From Pontederia crassipes (taxonomy: Eukaryota; Streptophyta; Magnoliopsida; Commelinales; Pontederiaceae): a stretch of 64,000 bases of DNA. Made by a program: the position numbers and the translations under genes. Within the stretch, counting starts at the first letter, position 1. Each line of letters opens with the position of its first letter. The stretch covers positions 23,303,189-23,367,188 of the forward strand of contig CM060186.1 of the NCBI GenBank assembly GCA_030549335.1, given 5' to 3'. The notes below the pieces were generated by a model that saw only the letters and a list, made by a program, of their open reading frames with translations, had not been told where the DNA came from and searched no databases. Below are positions 1-12,201 of this stretch, one piece after another.

Positions 1-877
1 CACGTTCAATCGAAAATGCGCCGCAACCCGTGTCGAACTGAAGCCAAATCCAACTCGGTCCGTATTGGACAACCTGATCTGGTTCCAAATCCAATTCGGT
101 CCGGATTCAACCAAATTCGGGCCGGGCACAGCATAACCCGGGCCAAGTTCTACCGCGACGAAAAAGTGCGTTCCGACACGACTTTTCGACCATTGTAACT
201 ATACCCTATGATATCCAATCTATGCATACGATATATCAATGGAATCATGGTACAAAGGAGAAGGGATTATGGTTTCATGTCATGAAAAACTGACGACATA
301 AGGATTCCCCCTACGTACCTAAAGTTAACTGAAAAACCAACTGGAGTCCCTTCTGACAATCTACACGAACGCCGAACTTTGGCCGGCGATTGCTCTCTGT
401 CCTTCCTCCAAAACTCGCGGCCACCACCTGAAACTTCTTCTCCTATGTGCAGGCTTCGAAACCAGCCGCCACACATTCTCGATGTGCCTCGGTTCATGTG
501 CAAATGAGAGAAAAAAGAGGGCAAAATTTTGTTTGGCAGAAAAAGAGATTTTCAGCCACCTTTAATGCCTATTTATAGGTGTAGATTTGCAATATCAATT
601 CTATTAAGCCTTGGACTTTTTTAAAATCGATCTTGGCCATCCATTAATAATTTACCACATCATAATATCTTAGATTTAATTAAATATGAGATTAATTAAT
701 TTTCCTTTCATAACAACTCAATTAAATTCAATCCCTCTCAAATTCCTTCTTATCTCTTTAATCATTTTTTCCAATTTTCCTTGAATTCGGAATTTAATAA
801 TTCCAAAATATTAGATAATAATTTTCTAGATATTACAAATAAATAAAATTTATTTAACGAAAATCTGGGTTGTTACA
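1..877 (-). repeat. 3' LTR of the Tekay/Del-type element (left part outside window)
   Basis: Matches about 6309-7201 nearly throughout. It ends at TGTTACA (877) against the internal purine tract. Roughly the first 1.1 kb of the LTR lies left of the window, judged by the length of the other copy. Confidence 0.88.
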
Positions 878-910
878 TCATAACCTCCTTAAAAATAAAT
901 TCGTTCTCGA
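878..910 (-). other. Polypurine tract region of the Tekay/Del-type element
   Basis: On the minus strand the sequence reads AATTCGAGAACGAATTT, then a run with AAGGAGGTTATGA directly abutting the LTR. This is the signature that precedes the 3' LTR in plant chromoviruses and primes plus-strand DNA synthesis. Confidence 0.75.
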
Positions 911-929
911 ATTTGCTTAAGGAAAATTA

Positions 930-3900
930 CATCAATCTATTTAAACAATTCTGAAAAATCCTTCCTCATTTCATATTCCAATTCCCATGTAGCATATTCA
1001 TCTCTATGATTTGTCCATGCCACTTTCACCATAGGTACCATCTTATTCTTCAAATGCTTAGTCTGGTATTTCAATATCTCTATAGGTTATTCTGCGTATG
1101 TCAGGTTCACATTCAAGTTTGGTTCTTCCATATTCACTATATTAGCATCATCATGCTGATACTTGTGCAGCATCGACACGTGGAAGGCATTATGCATGTG
1201 TCCATATGATGGTGGTAGCGCCAACCTACAGGCTGCATCTCCAATCAGTGCAAGTATCTCGAATGGACCAACATACCTAGGGCTCAGCTTGCCCTTCTTG
1301 CTGAATCTCATTACTCCCTTCATCGGGGAGACTTTCAGCATCAGACGATCTCCAACCTTGAAGATCTGTTCTCTTCGTTTCTTGTCAGCATATTCCGTCT
1401 GGTGAATGCTGCTTTCAATCTTTCTCTAATGAGACGAACTTTTTTAGCATCCTCCATAGTTTGCTTCAACATTTCCTTTGACAAGAACTGTTGTCCTCCT
1501 ATCTCAATAGGGGAGAGGCATGGTCTTTCGTACATGGCTGCAAAAGGTGCCATGCCAATACTTGAGTGGTGGCTGTTATTATATGCAAATTCAATCAGTG
1601 GGAGGTGAGTGTCCCAACTGTCACTCCAGTCCAAAGCAAATGCTCGGAGCATATCTTTCAATGTCTGTATGGTGCGCTCAGACTGCCCGTCTATCTGAGG
1701 ATGGAACGTTGTGTTGAAGTTCAATTTCGTTACAAAGGCACTCTGAATGCTCCGCCAAAATTTCGCTGTAAATCGCGGATCTCTATCCGACACAATGGAG
1801 ACTGGCACTCCATGTAGTCGGATAACCTTCTTAATATAAACATCCATCAGGCTTTTGACGGACTGCTTCCATTTGATGGAAATGAAGTGGGCCGCTTTGC
1901 TAAATCGGTCCACCACTACCCATATCGCATCATGACCCTGCTATGTTCTTGGAAGCCCTGTAATAAAATCCATCGTTATCTTTTCTCATTTCCATTGTGG
2001 GATTCCAAGTTCCTGCAGTACTCCATATGGCCTTTGATTCTCAACCTTCACTTGCTGGCATACGATGCACTTTGCAACATACTCCGCTATGTCCTTCTTC
2101 ATATTGTTCCACCAGAAGGTCCATTGCAAATCTTTATACATTTTCGTGCTTCCGGAATGAATGACGAATTCTAATTTGTGGCATTCATCAAGCACATGTC
2201 TTCTTAATCCCTCATGGTCAGGGACCCACAAACGTCCCCTGTATCTGACGACTCCTTCTGAGACTGTAAAGTCGGCAGAAATCTTTTCGCACAACTTGAG
2301 TAGGTGGTCGTACTCATTGTCATTCTGTTGTGCCTTTCCAATCTTCAACATCAATTCGGTGCATGCCGAGGTGTGCCATAATTCGTACACCATCACTACT
2401 AGTCACTGGACTGACCTGTATGATACAGTCGATCATATTCCAACGACTCACTCTTAGGCATGCGAGTGATCCAACCCACTTCCTGCTGAGTGCGTCAGCA
2501 ACTGAGTTTGCCTTTCTCAGGTGGTAGCTGATGGCAAACTCATAATCCTTTAAAAATTCTATCCATCTCCTCTTACACATGTTCAGATCACGTTGAGAAA
2601 AGATATACTTCAGACTCTTGTGATTTGTGAAAATCTCGAACTTTTCACCATAGAGTAGTGACTCCAAATCTTGAGGGCGAAGACTACCGCTGCTAATTCG
2701 AGATCATGCGTCGGATAATTCTTCTCATGTTTCTTCAATTACCTTGATGCGTAGGCGATGACCTTCCCATGCTACATCAAGTCGCACCCCAAGCCGGTGC
2801 CACATGCATCGCTACATACCACATAACCTCCTTGGCTTGAAGGTATGGTCAGAATAGGTGCCGTCGTCAATCTTTTCTTTAACTCTTGGAAGCTGTCTTC
2901 ACACTTCCGTGATCACTCATATTTGACGTCTTTCTTTGTGAGATTCATCAGTGGCGACGTGTTCTTGGAGAAGTCTTGTGTAAATCTCCGGTAGTATCCT
3001 GCCTGCCCGAGGAAGCTCCTGATCTCCGATACGTTCTTTGGTTGCTCTCAGTTGGCAATTGCTTCCACCTTGGTCGGATCCACTGATATCCCATCCTTGC
3101 TGATGATATGTCCAAGGAACATTATCTCTTCCAGCCAAAATTTACACTTCAAAAATTTGGCGTACAACTTGTGCTCTCGGAGAGTCTACAGCACAATTCG
3201 TAAATGCTCCTCATGTTCCTCTGGACTCGACGAATAGATCAAGATATCGTCGATGAAAATTATCATGAACTTGTCCAGATATGGCCTGAACACTTAGTTC
3301 ATCAAATTCATAAAGGCTGTAGGGGCATTGGTCAGCCCAAATGGCATCACAAAGAACTCGTAGTGGCCATATCTTGTCCTGAATGCTGTCTTCGGCACAT
3401 CATCATCAGCTATCCTAAGCTGATGGTAACCACTTCGCAAGTCGATCTTCGAGAACACTTTTGCCGAAGACAATTGGTCGAATAGGTCATCAATTCTCGG
3501 TAGTAGGTACTTATTCTTTATTGTGACCTTGTTCAACATTCGATAGTCTATGCATAGTCGCATAGATCCGTCCTTCTTCTTCACAAATAATATCGGAGTA
3601 TCCCATGGGGAGACACTCGGTCGGATGAATCTCTTATCCAATAACTCTTAGATTTGGGTCTTCAATTCTAGCATTTCTGCTGGAGCCATTCTATATGGTG
3701 CCTTCCATATGGGTGCAGTACCCAACACCAAATCGATGCGGAAGTTGATCTCCCATCGTGGTGGTAGTCCTGACACATCATTCGAAAAAACGTCCGAAAA
3801 TTCCTTCACCACCTCGATGCTATCTTGGTCTATCTCAGCTCGGTCCGTCTTGACTACGCTTGCCAAGAATCCTCGGCATTCTTTCTTCAGTAGCTTCTGG

Positions 3901-4130
3901 GCTTTGATAGCTGATACCAGGACCTTACCCAGCTTTAGTAGCGTGACTCTGACAATAGTCTCAGGTCCTCCTGGTGCTCCGATCTCGATCTTCTTTGCTC
4001 GGCAGTGTAGGTATTCATCGTGGTAGGACAATCAGTCCATACCCAATGCTATGTCGTACTCTCTGATCGGGATGGCGATCAGGTCTACTGAAAAGTCCTT
4101 ACCCTTTATCAATCCAATAACTATTTATTG
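930..4130 (-). pseudogene. Decayed pol of the Tekay/Del-type element (PR, RT, RNase H, IN, chromodomain)
   Basis: Recognisable parts, in minus-strand order: protease remnant about 4110-3650 (IALGMDW-type text), reverse transcriptase about 3640-3050 ([20 protein letters not shown]), RNase H about 2900-2450, integrase zinc-binding region and core about 2400-1350 (MVDRFSKAAHF, SDRDPRFTAKFW, FHPQIDGQSERT), then the post-integrase tail and a chromodomain-like end (VAWTNHRDEYATWE) about 1085-930. It is a fossil with multiple breaks and no intact polyprotein. Confidence 0.85.
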
Positions 4131-5177
4131 CATGACGATAATTTTTCTCTCATTCAATGAGGTCCTAAATAATTCCTTATAAGTCACAAGTACAACATGA
4201 CTTGTGAACTATTTCTATATCATCATCATTAAGGCATAACATTATGTATCATTTCCATTCTCTTAGGTAGCATTCCCAACTAACCTAGAGATTAACTTTT
4301 CAATTTGAATCCATAATCTTTCCTAACCTTATGATTAGGAATCCATTGAGGTCTTCTTTAATTCACTATTCGATAATAGATGTCATGCTTTACTTGTTGT
4401 GTTGACCTCATTTTTATCTCAGTTTATGGTGCCTCAAGGATAACGTGGGAATAACATCTTTAGGGCTTTGATTATTCAACCTTAGAATAACCTCCTTAGA
4501 ACTTTGGTTATTCCTTTCGGAATAACTTACTTAGGCGTTGCCTTATACCATCAATCCTATTTCCATTATCTAAGGATTTATGTTATCCCTCATTTTATCC
4601 ATGGCTTCACCAACCGGTTTCTAATTCACATAGATGAACTTGCGGTCCTCGCCGCAATCTATCTCGAGGAAGATCTACTCAACCTCCTCCATTCATCTTT
4701 TTGCATCTTCGAAGTCGCTCTTCCCGTCGAGCTGAGGGGCTGCAACTTCAGAACCTCTATAATGCCTCTACGATCATACCCAACTACCATACAAGGATCA
4801 TGGGTGGGTGTGCTCAGTATGAGCTAAGTGGGATCCATAAAGATCCTCGCCTCAACCTCGCTCAATTGAGATATCGCATCTGCTACCTATTCCCTATTGG
4901 GCTCTAAGCCTACGCTCTTTGGCCTGTGAGCCTAGGGCCTACTGAATAATCCGTTATAATTCATTTTTGGGAGCTCGTGGAATATGGCTCGAAGAAGCCA
5001 TAGCAGCTATTCCAACATAACAATAGCAATAACAATTCTATTAGTATGAACTCCATAATCCATATAACAATACAATACTTACTTGACTCTACTTGATGGC
5101 TGCAGTGATTGCTCGTGACAATTGGACATGGACTCAACTCTATCTATTAGAGACAGCTAAGAAGTGTCTCTCCTTAG
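4131..5177 (-). other. Internal region of the Tekay/Del-type element, no domain recognised
   Basis: Gag should lie here, between the protease remnant and the primer-binding site, but neither strand gives a recognisable gag reading. The interval is about 1 kb, shorter than a usual chromovirus gag plus leader. I call it only as internal element sequence. Confidence 0.5.
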
Positions 5178-5191
5178 GCTCTGATATCTTT
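5178..5191 (-). other. Primer-binding site (initiator-methionine tRNA type)
   Basis: The minus strand reads GATATCAGAGCCTAAGG directly inside the LTR. This is close to TGGTATCAGAGCC, the tRNA-iMet complement that most plant Ty3/gypsy and copia elements use to start minus-strand DNA. Confidence 0.7.
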
Positions 5192-7201
5192 TGAAACGCC
5201 CCGAGACACACGTGACTTTCACGTGGTCAGAGTCGTCACAGAGACGCTACGCAATTCTATGTAAATAAATTTTGCGGAAAATAAACTCTATTAATGCGGA
5301 AATAAGATCATCTAACAATATAATATCAAGGAGCTGGAAATGTCCATAACTCCATCATTCTAAATATGCGGAAAAATAAAAGCTAAATTAATAATCTAGC
5401 AGGACTAAATCCTACACCATGTGCAACATCCCTGTCACTGAGCCTGACCACCTGCATCACCATCTTCTATCATCTCACCTGCATAAATTTAGATGCAGGA
5501 AAAAACTCATGAGTATAAAAATACTCAGTGCGTAGGGTATAACCATAACGATAAGTAGATCAATAGTGCTAAAAAATAAAATAATAATCAATTAGGAACA
5601 ATAATCAATAGAGCACAAGATATGATAATATGAAATAGCTCAATAATCAATGATGAGGATCAGGTAAGAGATCAAGGGATCAATCCATATCAATTAGCAA
5701 TTATGCTTGAACATCATGACATCTATTCAATTTTAATTCACTTCAATTCTATTCAATTTCGATTCGATTTAATTCAATTCAATTAAGTTAGGGAGCGGTC
5801 AACCAATTTTGGGAAACTCCATGTCTCTTTCATGTAGGCCAGTAGGGGATCAGTTCCACGACAAGCCGTCATTCAATAATAGCGCTAACAATATATTCGT
5901 GATGGCGGGGGACCATGACCATCATAGGACAGCCGTAGCTTTCCTAAAGGATGACGTCTCAATAATTCACTTTAGGTTAGACAATGACCTAATCAGAGGA
6001 AAACCACTGGATCAACATCATAAGGGATCACACAATATAACAGGATAACAATGATATAAATCTAAAATCAAATCTAAAAGATATGATGAGGTCAAATCTG
6101 TGTGCGATTTGATCAGGGACGATTATGAACAATAAACTATGATAGCCATACAATTATCTATAACAATTTATCCAAAATCATAATTTCTGTTCCTAGAACC
6201 CGACCTGCATCGGGTGAAACTCAGGCCGTGTTCAGAAATGACTGATATCACCTCGGTCAGGGCAAATCCGGGCCGGGTGTATAGTGAACTCGGGCCGGGT
6301 CGGCCGGTTCACGTTGAATCAAAAACGCGTCGCAACCTGTGTCGAGCCGAAGCCAGAACCCGGGTCGGGTCAATAGGAACCCGGGCCGGGTTGGACAATC
6401 CGATCCGGTTCCAAATCCAATTCGGTCCGAATTCAACCAAATCCGTGCCGGGCACAGCAGAACTCGGGCCAAGTTCTACCGCCGACGGAAAAGTGCATTC
6501 CGACGCGACTTTCCGACCATTGTAACTACACCCTATGATATCCAATCTATGCATACGATATATCAATGGAATCATGGTACAAAGGAGAAGGGATTAGGGT
6601 TTCATGTCATGGAAAACCGACGACATAGAGATTTCCCCTACGTACTTAAAGTTGACTGAAAAACTAACTGGAGTCCCTTCTGACAATCTGCACAAACGCT
6701 AAACTTTGGCCGACGATTGCTCTCTGTCCTTGCTCCGAAACTCACGGCCACCATCGGAAACTTCTTCTCCTATGAGCAAGCTTCGAAACAGCCGCCACAC
6801 GTTCTCAAGTGCCTCGGTTTACGTGCAAATGAGAGGAAAAAGAGGGCAGAATTCTGTTTGACAAAAAAAGAGATTTCCAGCCACCTTTAATGCTTATTTA
6901 TAGGTGCAGATTTACAATATCAATTCTATTAAGTCTTGGACTCTTTTAAAATTAATCTTGGCCATCCATTAATAATTTACCACATCATAATATCTCAGAT
7001 CTGAGATTAATTAATTTTTCTTTCATAACAAATCAATTAAATTGAATCCCTCTCAAATTCCTTCTTATCTCTTTAACTATTTTTTCAAATTTTTCATGAA
7101 TTTCGGAATTTAATAATTTCATAATATTAGATAATAATTTTTTAAATATTATAAATGAATAAAATATTTATTTATTTATTTAACGAAAATTTGGGTTGTT
7201 A
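5192..7201 (-). repeat. 5' LTR of the Tekay/Del-type element
   Basis: On the plus strand it begins TGAAACGCCCCGAGACA next to the primer-binding site and ends at about GGGTTGTTA. Its right half is repeated at 1-877. Length is about 2.0 kb. Confidence 0.88.
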
Positions 7202-7604
7202 AGGCAAGCAGATAAATGAAAAAATTTGCTCGTTGCACGAGGCTCTTAAAGAGATGTCGACTTATATCAAATTCATAAAGGACATTATCTTAAATAAGAG
7301 AAAGATCGAGCATATTGGCTTGATAAAGATCCATGGAGTTTCACTATATTATGAATTACAAGAGAATTTTATTTTTCTAAGGCTTTATGTGAGTTAGGTG
7401 CCAAAATATTAATTTAATACCTTAGTCAATTTTTTTGAAGTTTAATTATGTTGAAATGAAATTGCAATCACGTTGCAATCCCTAAAGAAGACAAGAGACT
7501 TATTGGACTTACTTGTGAATATTGATAGATTTATCTTTCCTGCATATTTTCTTATTTTGGATATGGATTCGCTGACACACCAATTTAATATTAAACAATT
7601 ATAC
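7202..7604 (+). mobile_element. Fragment of Athila-lineage Ty3/gypsy gag-protease region, broken
   Basis: Plus-strand translation gives scattered matches to the same region as the two Athila-type elements further right: text like YIKFIKDI, then SFTI, then KALCELGA, in the same order. Only this scrap is visible, and its left side meets the LTR of the chromovirus. It is a fossil with many breaks. Orientation is opposite to the Athila-type copies at 34-57 kb. Confidence 0.6.
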
Positions 7605-9111
7605 CTGGTTGAGATTTTATAAATGCACCACGTCGAACTTTTGGGTGTCATTTAACAATAGCTGGTGCGCATAAATATTTTTAAGCTTTAAATCTTAGTT
7701 TACTTCACTTAAATAATATTTATTGCATTTAGTTAATCTATTTAATTACAAGAAATCACATATTAATTCAAAACATGATTAAAATTAAGTTAAAGTTATG
7801 CTATTAATATTTGATTTTGATACATTTCAATTTAAGATATATCCAAAGTGAAAATTTTCCTTTTTATTGATAATATTATAGTAATGTTTTCAAGACAAGA
7901 ATTACGAAAACGGAAGGGGATCAAAAACAAAAGAAAACTAAATACCAATAACAAACTCAATTTCACTTTTTCTTGAATATCTTATTTCGGAATAGTGTAA
8001 GTGAAAATAAGTCTGTAAATGAAGAATATAATTAGGAGCAAATGTGCTAATGAGTAAAACCGTTCAAAAATTAATTTGGAATTTAAAATGCATGGGAATT
8101 AAAATAGCATAGTAAGGTTGAGACTTTAATGAATCCAGCTAAGCCTAGGAGTCATAAAAGTAAGGGGAAGAGTCAGAGAAGACTGAGAGCACAAGCAATG
8201 TTAGTCATGAATCATGATTAAAAAATGATATACTGGTGGGGGAATAGAAGACGGAAGATGGGGAATAGAAATGGAATATTGGGGAATGACATCCACGTAG
8301 AAAATCTATGCATTCACTGAGATCTCACAGAACATAAGATGAGAATTAATTGGACAGTTTTTTCACCTTTTTCCACTCTTTATTTAGGACAGTAATAGCA
8401 TTGCATGGACATATTTCATCTCACTTTATGAGGCGATTTTGTGGGTTAAGGTCTCCTTTTCAACAGACAGTTTCCTTCTTATTAGATCTACCAAAATAAT
8501 CCAAAACCCGGGCACTTTCTATAGAAAACACTATTAATTTGCATTTTTGCAGCTCCTTGATTCTCTCTCTAGAAACCCTAGCTACCTGTAAGAAGAAGCC
8601 AAGGCTTCCATTAACTCTTGACTTTCTCTATTGTTATCTTTTGCTGCTGCTGCTGTTTGTTGCTACTTGGAACACACCAAAGTAATCCTAATTCGTGTAG
8701 TTCCAAGCCAAGTGAGAGTGTTTTTCTGCTTATCTTAAGTTCTTTGAGGCCTCTTCTCTGGGTCAAACGTGGAGAAACCTGAACATACTTTCATTTTTAC
8801 TTTGAGTGCCGCATTTTAATTAGTCTTCAAGCTTACTGCATATCCAAGTGCAAGGTCCATTTTTTGTAGGTTACTAGTGGGAAGTGATGTCGACTTAATT
8901 TGTGCAGTTGCGCACTATCCAAAAGTTAGATGTCAGCATCAAGCTCAATTAATTTGACAAGATCATTCCGTCGTGTATCTAACAATGACAGATAAGATTC
9001 TCAATAAAAATTTTTTGCATTATTAGAAATTTGAATTCGAGACCTTGCTTAAGCGAAAAGGAGCCTCTTATCACTCCAACCAACTTGTATAAGGTATGAT
9101 GATTTTCCGAG

Positions 9112-9270
9112 AAGGCCACTCGGAGGGACAAGGTCACATGTATCAGCAACTCAAGAATAATGGGAATGAGGAAAACCCTGGTCTTCTACACTGGAAGAGC
9201 ACCTCAGTGTCAGAAGACTGACTGGATTATGCATGAATACCGCCTGGACGATGATAGCTCGGAAGTTCAG
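9112..9270 (+). pseudogene. Relic NAC exon 2 (partial)
   Basis: Encodes the C/D subdomains of a NAC domain in one open frame, ending in SSEVQ followed by a GT donor, exactly as in the intact gene at 15763/15764. Its 5' border lies in unrelated sequence rather than at an AG acceptor that I can pair with an upstream exon. Confidence 0.85.
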
Positions 9271-9577
9271 GTACTATATTTCGAATCAGGATATATAAGT
9301 TCAGTAATTCTCATTTGTTATATTAATCGTAACATATATTTTTGCTGGTCTAACGATATTTTATTCCATTGAAAATCACAAAATATTTCAAAGTGAGTTC
9401 TATGTTGCCACACGCATATATACGATAGAATTCCCCATTGTCAAAGACATTGATGGTTATCTTTCTGCGAAACAAAATGATATATTCTTTTAGTGGTTAT
9501 TTGAATTTTGAGATATTCATCCTGTTGACGCTCGATGAACTGAAATCTAGAAACTCATAGGTTTTTGTGTAGACAGA

Positions 9578-9580
<3 letters not shown>

Positions 9581-9620
<40 letters not shown>
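9581..9620. repeat. (TA)20 microsatellite
   Basis: Forty bases of pure TA repeat in the relic intron 2. The intact gene has only a short TATATA run at the matching place, so the repeat expanded after duplication. Confidence 0.97.
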
Positions 9621-9626
<6 letters not shown>

Positions 9627-9669
9627 TAGAAATGATCTCCAGGTTTCAGTTTTCCTCGCAAAAATATAT

Positions 9670-10800
9670 TGTGACGCTCTTCTACTCATTTTGGCGTCAT
9701 AAGAGGTGAAATAATAAAACCAAATGCTAAATAAATTAACTCAAATTTTTTTAAAAATTTTGACATGACTTATGCGTAAATTCGTCCATATATTATATAC
9801 AACATTTATTTATATCCTTCGCATGAAATTTATAGTTTAATATGCATCACTGACACTTTATAAGGTCATTACTAATAATTCAACAAATAGCAAAACGATA
9901 AAACATATGTCCAAGACGGTGAGTCAGCTCACTCTCCAACCAAAATCACGAGCCACATGCTCGTAAATCATATATAACGAGCGTCACTCGCTTTGCACAA
10001 TAATCCAACATCTCCAAAATTTTTTTCAAAACCTTCTTCAAGTATTAATATAAGAAAAACTCTGTCAAACACAAAGTTAGCTATTCAATGATCATGTCTC
10101 TCACATATGCTCATTTCTTAGCCCATTTACATTTCTTATTTTATGTTATGCAAGCTTGCATTCATTACCTAAAAAAAATAAACAAGATGGTGAGCATTAA
10201 GAAGCTCAGTGAGTAAAACGACTATCTCAAATATTAAAATAGCGAAGAAAAATCAACCTTTTTATTTTTATAAATTATTCCAAATCTTTTTCATTTCTTC
10301 AAGAAAATTTATTTAAATAATAATCATGCCGAAATGAATACTACGAGTGCACATGCACGATAATAAGATAACATCACAAAACTTGGAGAAACATCATCAA
10401 ACACGGATATCAAACATCATCAATCGAATGCTTCTTCACCCATCCCTCGTGTCACTATATCGCCACAGAATGGTTATTCTAATTTCATCTCTTGTATCAC
10501 TATATCGTTACAGAACGTTGAACCACTCCTCGTGTCATTATATTGACACAAAACTTATTTCTTATCTTTCTCCACTCTATCGCTCATATCACTATATCGT
10601 TACAGGATGATTGTTCTAATTTCACTCTTTGTGTCACTATATCGACATAGGATGTTGAACCTACTCCTCATGTCACTATATCGACACAGAGCAAATCGAA
10701 TCCTAACCGGTCTACTAGAAATTGGTCAATCCTCCGAGGTGAAAATACTCCGTTTTATGTAAGTTTTTACATAAAATACACACGGCACATGAATGCAAAC
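9670..10800 (-). mobile_element. LTR fragment, same family as element B (27416-58260), broken
   Basis: Starts TGTGACGCTCTTCTACTCA, the reverse complement of the B-family LTR end. It then follows the B LTR in reverse through the conserved cgagcat/atgctcg block (about 9945-9985) and a minisatellite of Tcgtgtcactatatcg-type units (10437-10690). It becomes unrecognisable after about 10800. It is an old, diverged partial LTR; no internal region adjoins it. Confidence 0.8.
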
Positions 10801-12201
10801 TCGAAGTCGAAGAGTTGAACATTCTCGTTTGGACTATAATACTTTCATTGCATAATTAGAATAGTCTTACCTAGATGCCCCTTGGCCTAATCATTCCACG
10901 CGATCTGAGAATGACCCGTGACAGATCAGAGGCATTGGTGCATTGCTCCATGAACGCAAAGAGACGCATGACCGCAATATATATGACAGTACGTGATATG
11001 AGGAATGCAAAGGAAATGGAAACGGGTTTAAAAAAGTGATTAAGACATGGCACAAAAATGTAGGCGAAGAAGATGGACTATGGTCAGTGACTTTCACAAC
11101 CTCCTTTCATGTCTCTCGCTCTCCGAGATTACAAGTTTAATTTTTTATTACCCTGTCTTCACGCGGTACGATGCTTCTTTAATATCACATATTAGTGAAC
11201 TTGTGTGTTAACTACATCGATTATCATTTGGGTGTTAAGTTGACATTGTTTAATTTAGTTCTAAATTGAGAACATAACGATTTAAAAATAACGTTGAAAA
11301 ATAACATAATGATTTGGTTGGTAATTCAATTTTGTACCGATAGTTGGGACGAATGCAAAATAATGATAAAATAAATTTGTTTAAAACGTTTTATGACTCT
11401 CAAATAGAATGAATTAACTATCATGTAATATACAGTATTTATTTTCAAATGATATTGTTTTAACTTGGATTCCCATTGACTACTTTTCATAACTAAATTC
11501 GATCTTTAAAGATTATAAACAACTAAAAAAATATACGAGACCATCTTCCTTCAACTTGATATTTCTTCAATGTTTTTTATTGTCGGAAAAAAATAACAAT
11601 TTTATAACTTAAACGTATCTAAATTTACGTGGGATTAATTAGGCTAATTTCCTCTTTAGATTTTCTTATTTTTTTCCTAAATTGTTTTTTGTTTACACTT
11701 TCAATTAGTAGTACATGCAATTAATGTTAATTTGGTACCAACAGATTCATGCTTTTTAGCAGGTGAAGAGATGTCGTAAGGAGGTGGTGCAATTAACTGC
11801 GTCGTGACCAGATAACGTAAGAATCCCTTCGACCAGATATTACATAATTAATTCTTAATATTAATTAAAACTCAAAAGAAAACAACTTAATTCATTTGAT
11901 TAATTAAATTTTAGGTTGGATATGGAGACAACATCGAACTGGGGGCGGCGGAGGAGTGCAGCTGCCGGATCCGCGCACGTCCATCCATAGGATAATGTGC
12001 ACATAATTCTTTTTAGGCGTGTTAACGGTTAACAAGCAATATTTGACTTATCTAATTAAAATTCTAATTTCTTATATTTTTTTAACCAAAATGTCCCGGA
12101 AGCGATGTGAACGGTTGAACACCGCGACGTTAAAAAGTACATTATTCACGTATTAAAAGTCAACCATCATCGAGATTAACTAATCTGATTAGATCGTTCT
12201 G
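10801..12201. other. Intergenic, nothing recognised
   Basis: AT-rich sequence on both sides of a moderately GC-rich patch at about 11925-11990. No domain, RNA gene or terminal repeat was seen. A short exon-like stretch at 11935-11985 follows a TTTTAG but has no supported partner. Confidence 0.5.

Larger units (their letters stand above)
1..7201 (-). mobile_element. Ty3/gypsy chromovirus (Tekay/Del type), broken, runs off left edge
   Basis: Seen: a minus-strand order of 5' LTR (5192-7201), primer-binding site, protease, reverse transcriptase, RNase H, integrase, chromodomain, polypurine tract and 3' LTR (1-877, incomplete because the window starts inside it). Positions 1-877 match roughly 6309-7201 at about 90 percent by eye. 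The inner LTR edge reads TGTAACAACCC on the minus strand, next to an AAGGAGGT-type purine tract, as is usual for plant Tekay/Del elements. The integrase and C-terminal chromodomain reading also fit that clade. It is a fossil with well over half a dozen breaks, and no recognisable gag remains. LTR divergence suggests an age of a few million years (inference from usual plant rates). Confidence 0.9.
7605..9655 (+). pseudogene. Truncated tandem duplicate of the SMB-like NAC gene
   Basis: 7605-8880 matches 13890-14990 (5' flank, TATA region, leader, start of the leader intron). 9112-9655 matches 15607-16135 (second part of exon 2 and most of intron 2). Between them, 8881-9111 is unrelated sequence where exon 1 and the start of exon 2 should be, and exon 3 is absent. 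The remaining exon 2 piece (9112-9270) is open and reads KATRRDKV, then [15 protein letters not shown]-like text, then [11 protein letters not shown]. One visible change alters the conserved GRD to RRD. The donor GT after EVQ is kept. Without the N-terminal NAC half it cannot make a DNA-binding NAC protein. It is a host gene copy, not a retrocopy, because intron and promoter are included. Confidence 0.88.

Noticed and set aside
1006-1817. Plus-strand frames across the integrase of the first element
   Set aside because: Antisense shadows of the minus-strand pol remnant.
10347-10690. Open frame of 87 residues with SLYR repeats
   Set aside because: Lies over the LTR minisatellite; repeat-driven.
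11780-11990. A possible two-exon gene fragment (around a TTTTAG acceptor before GTTGGATATGG)
   Set aside because: Too short, no domain and no supported start or end.
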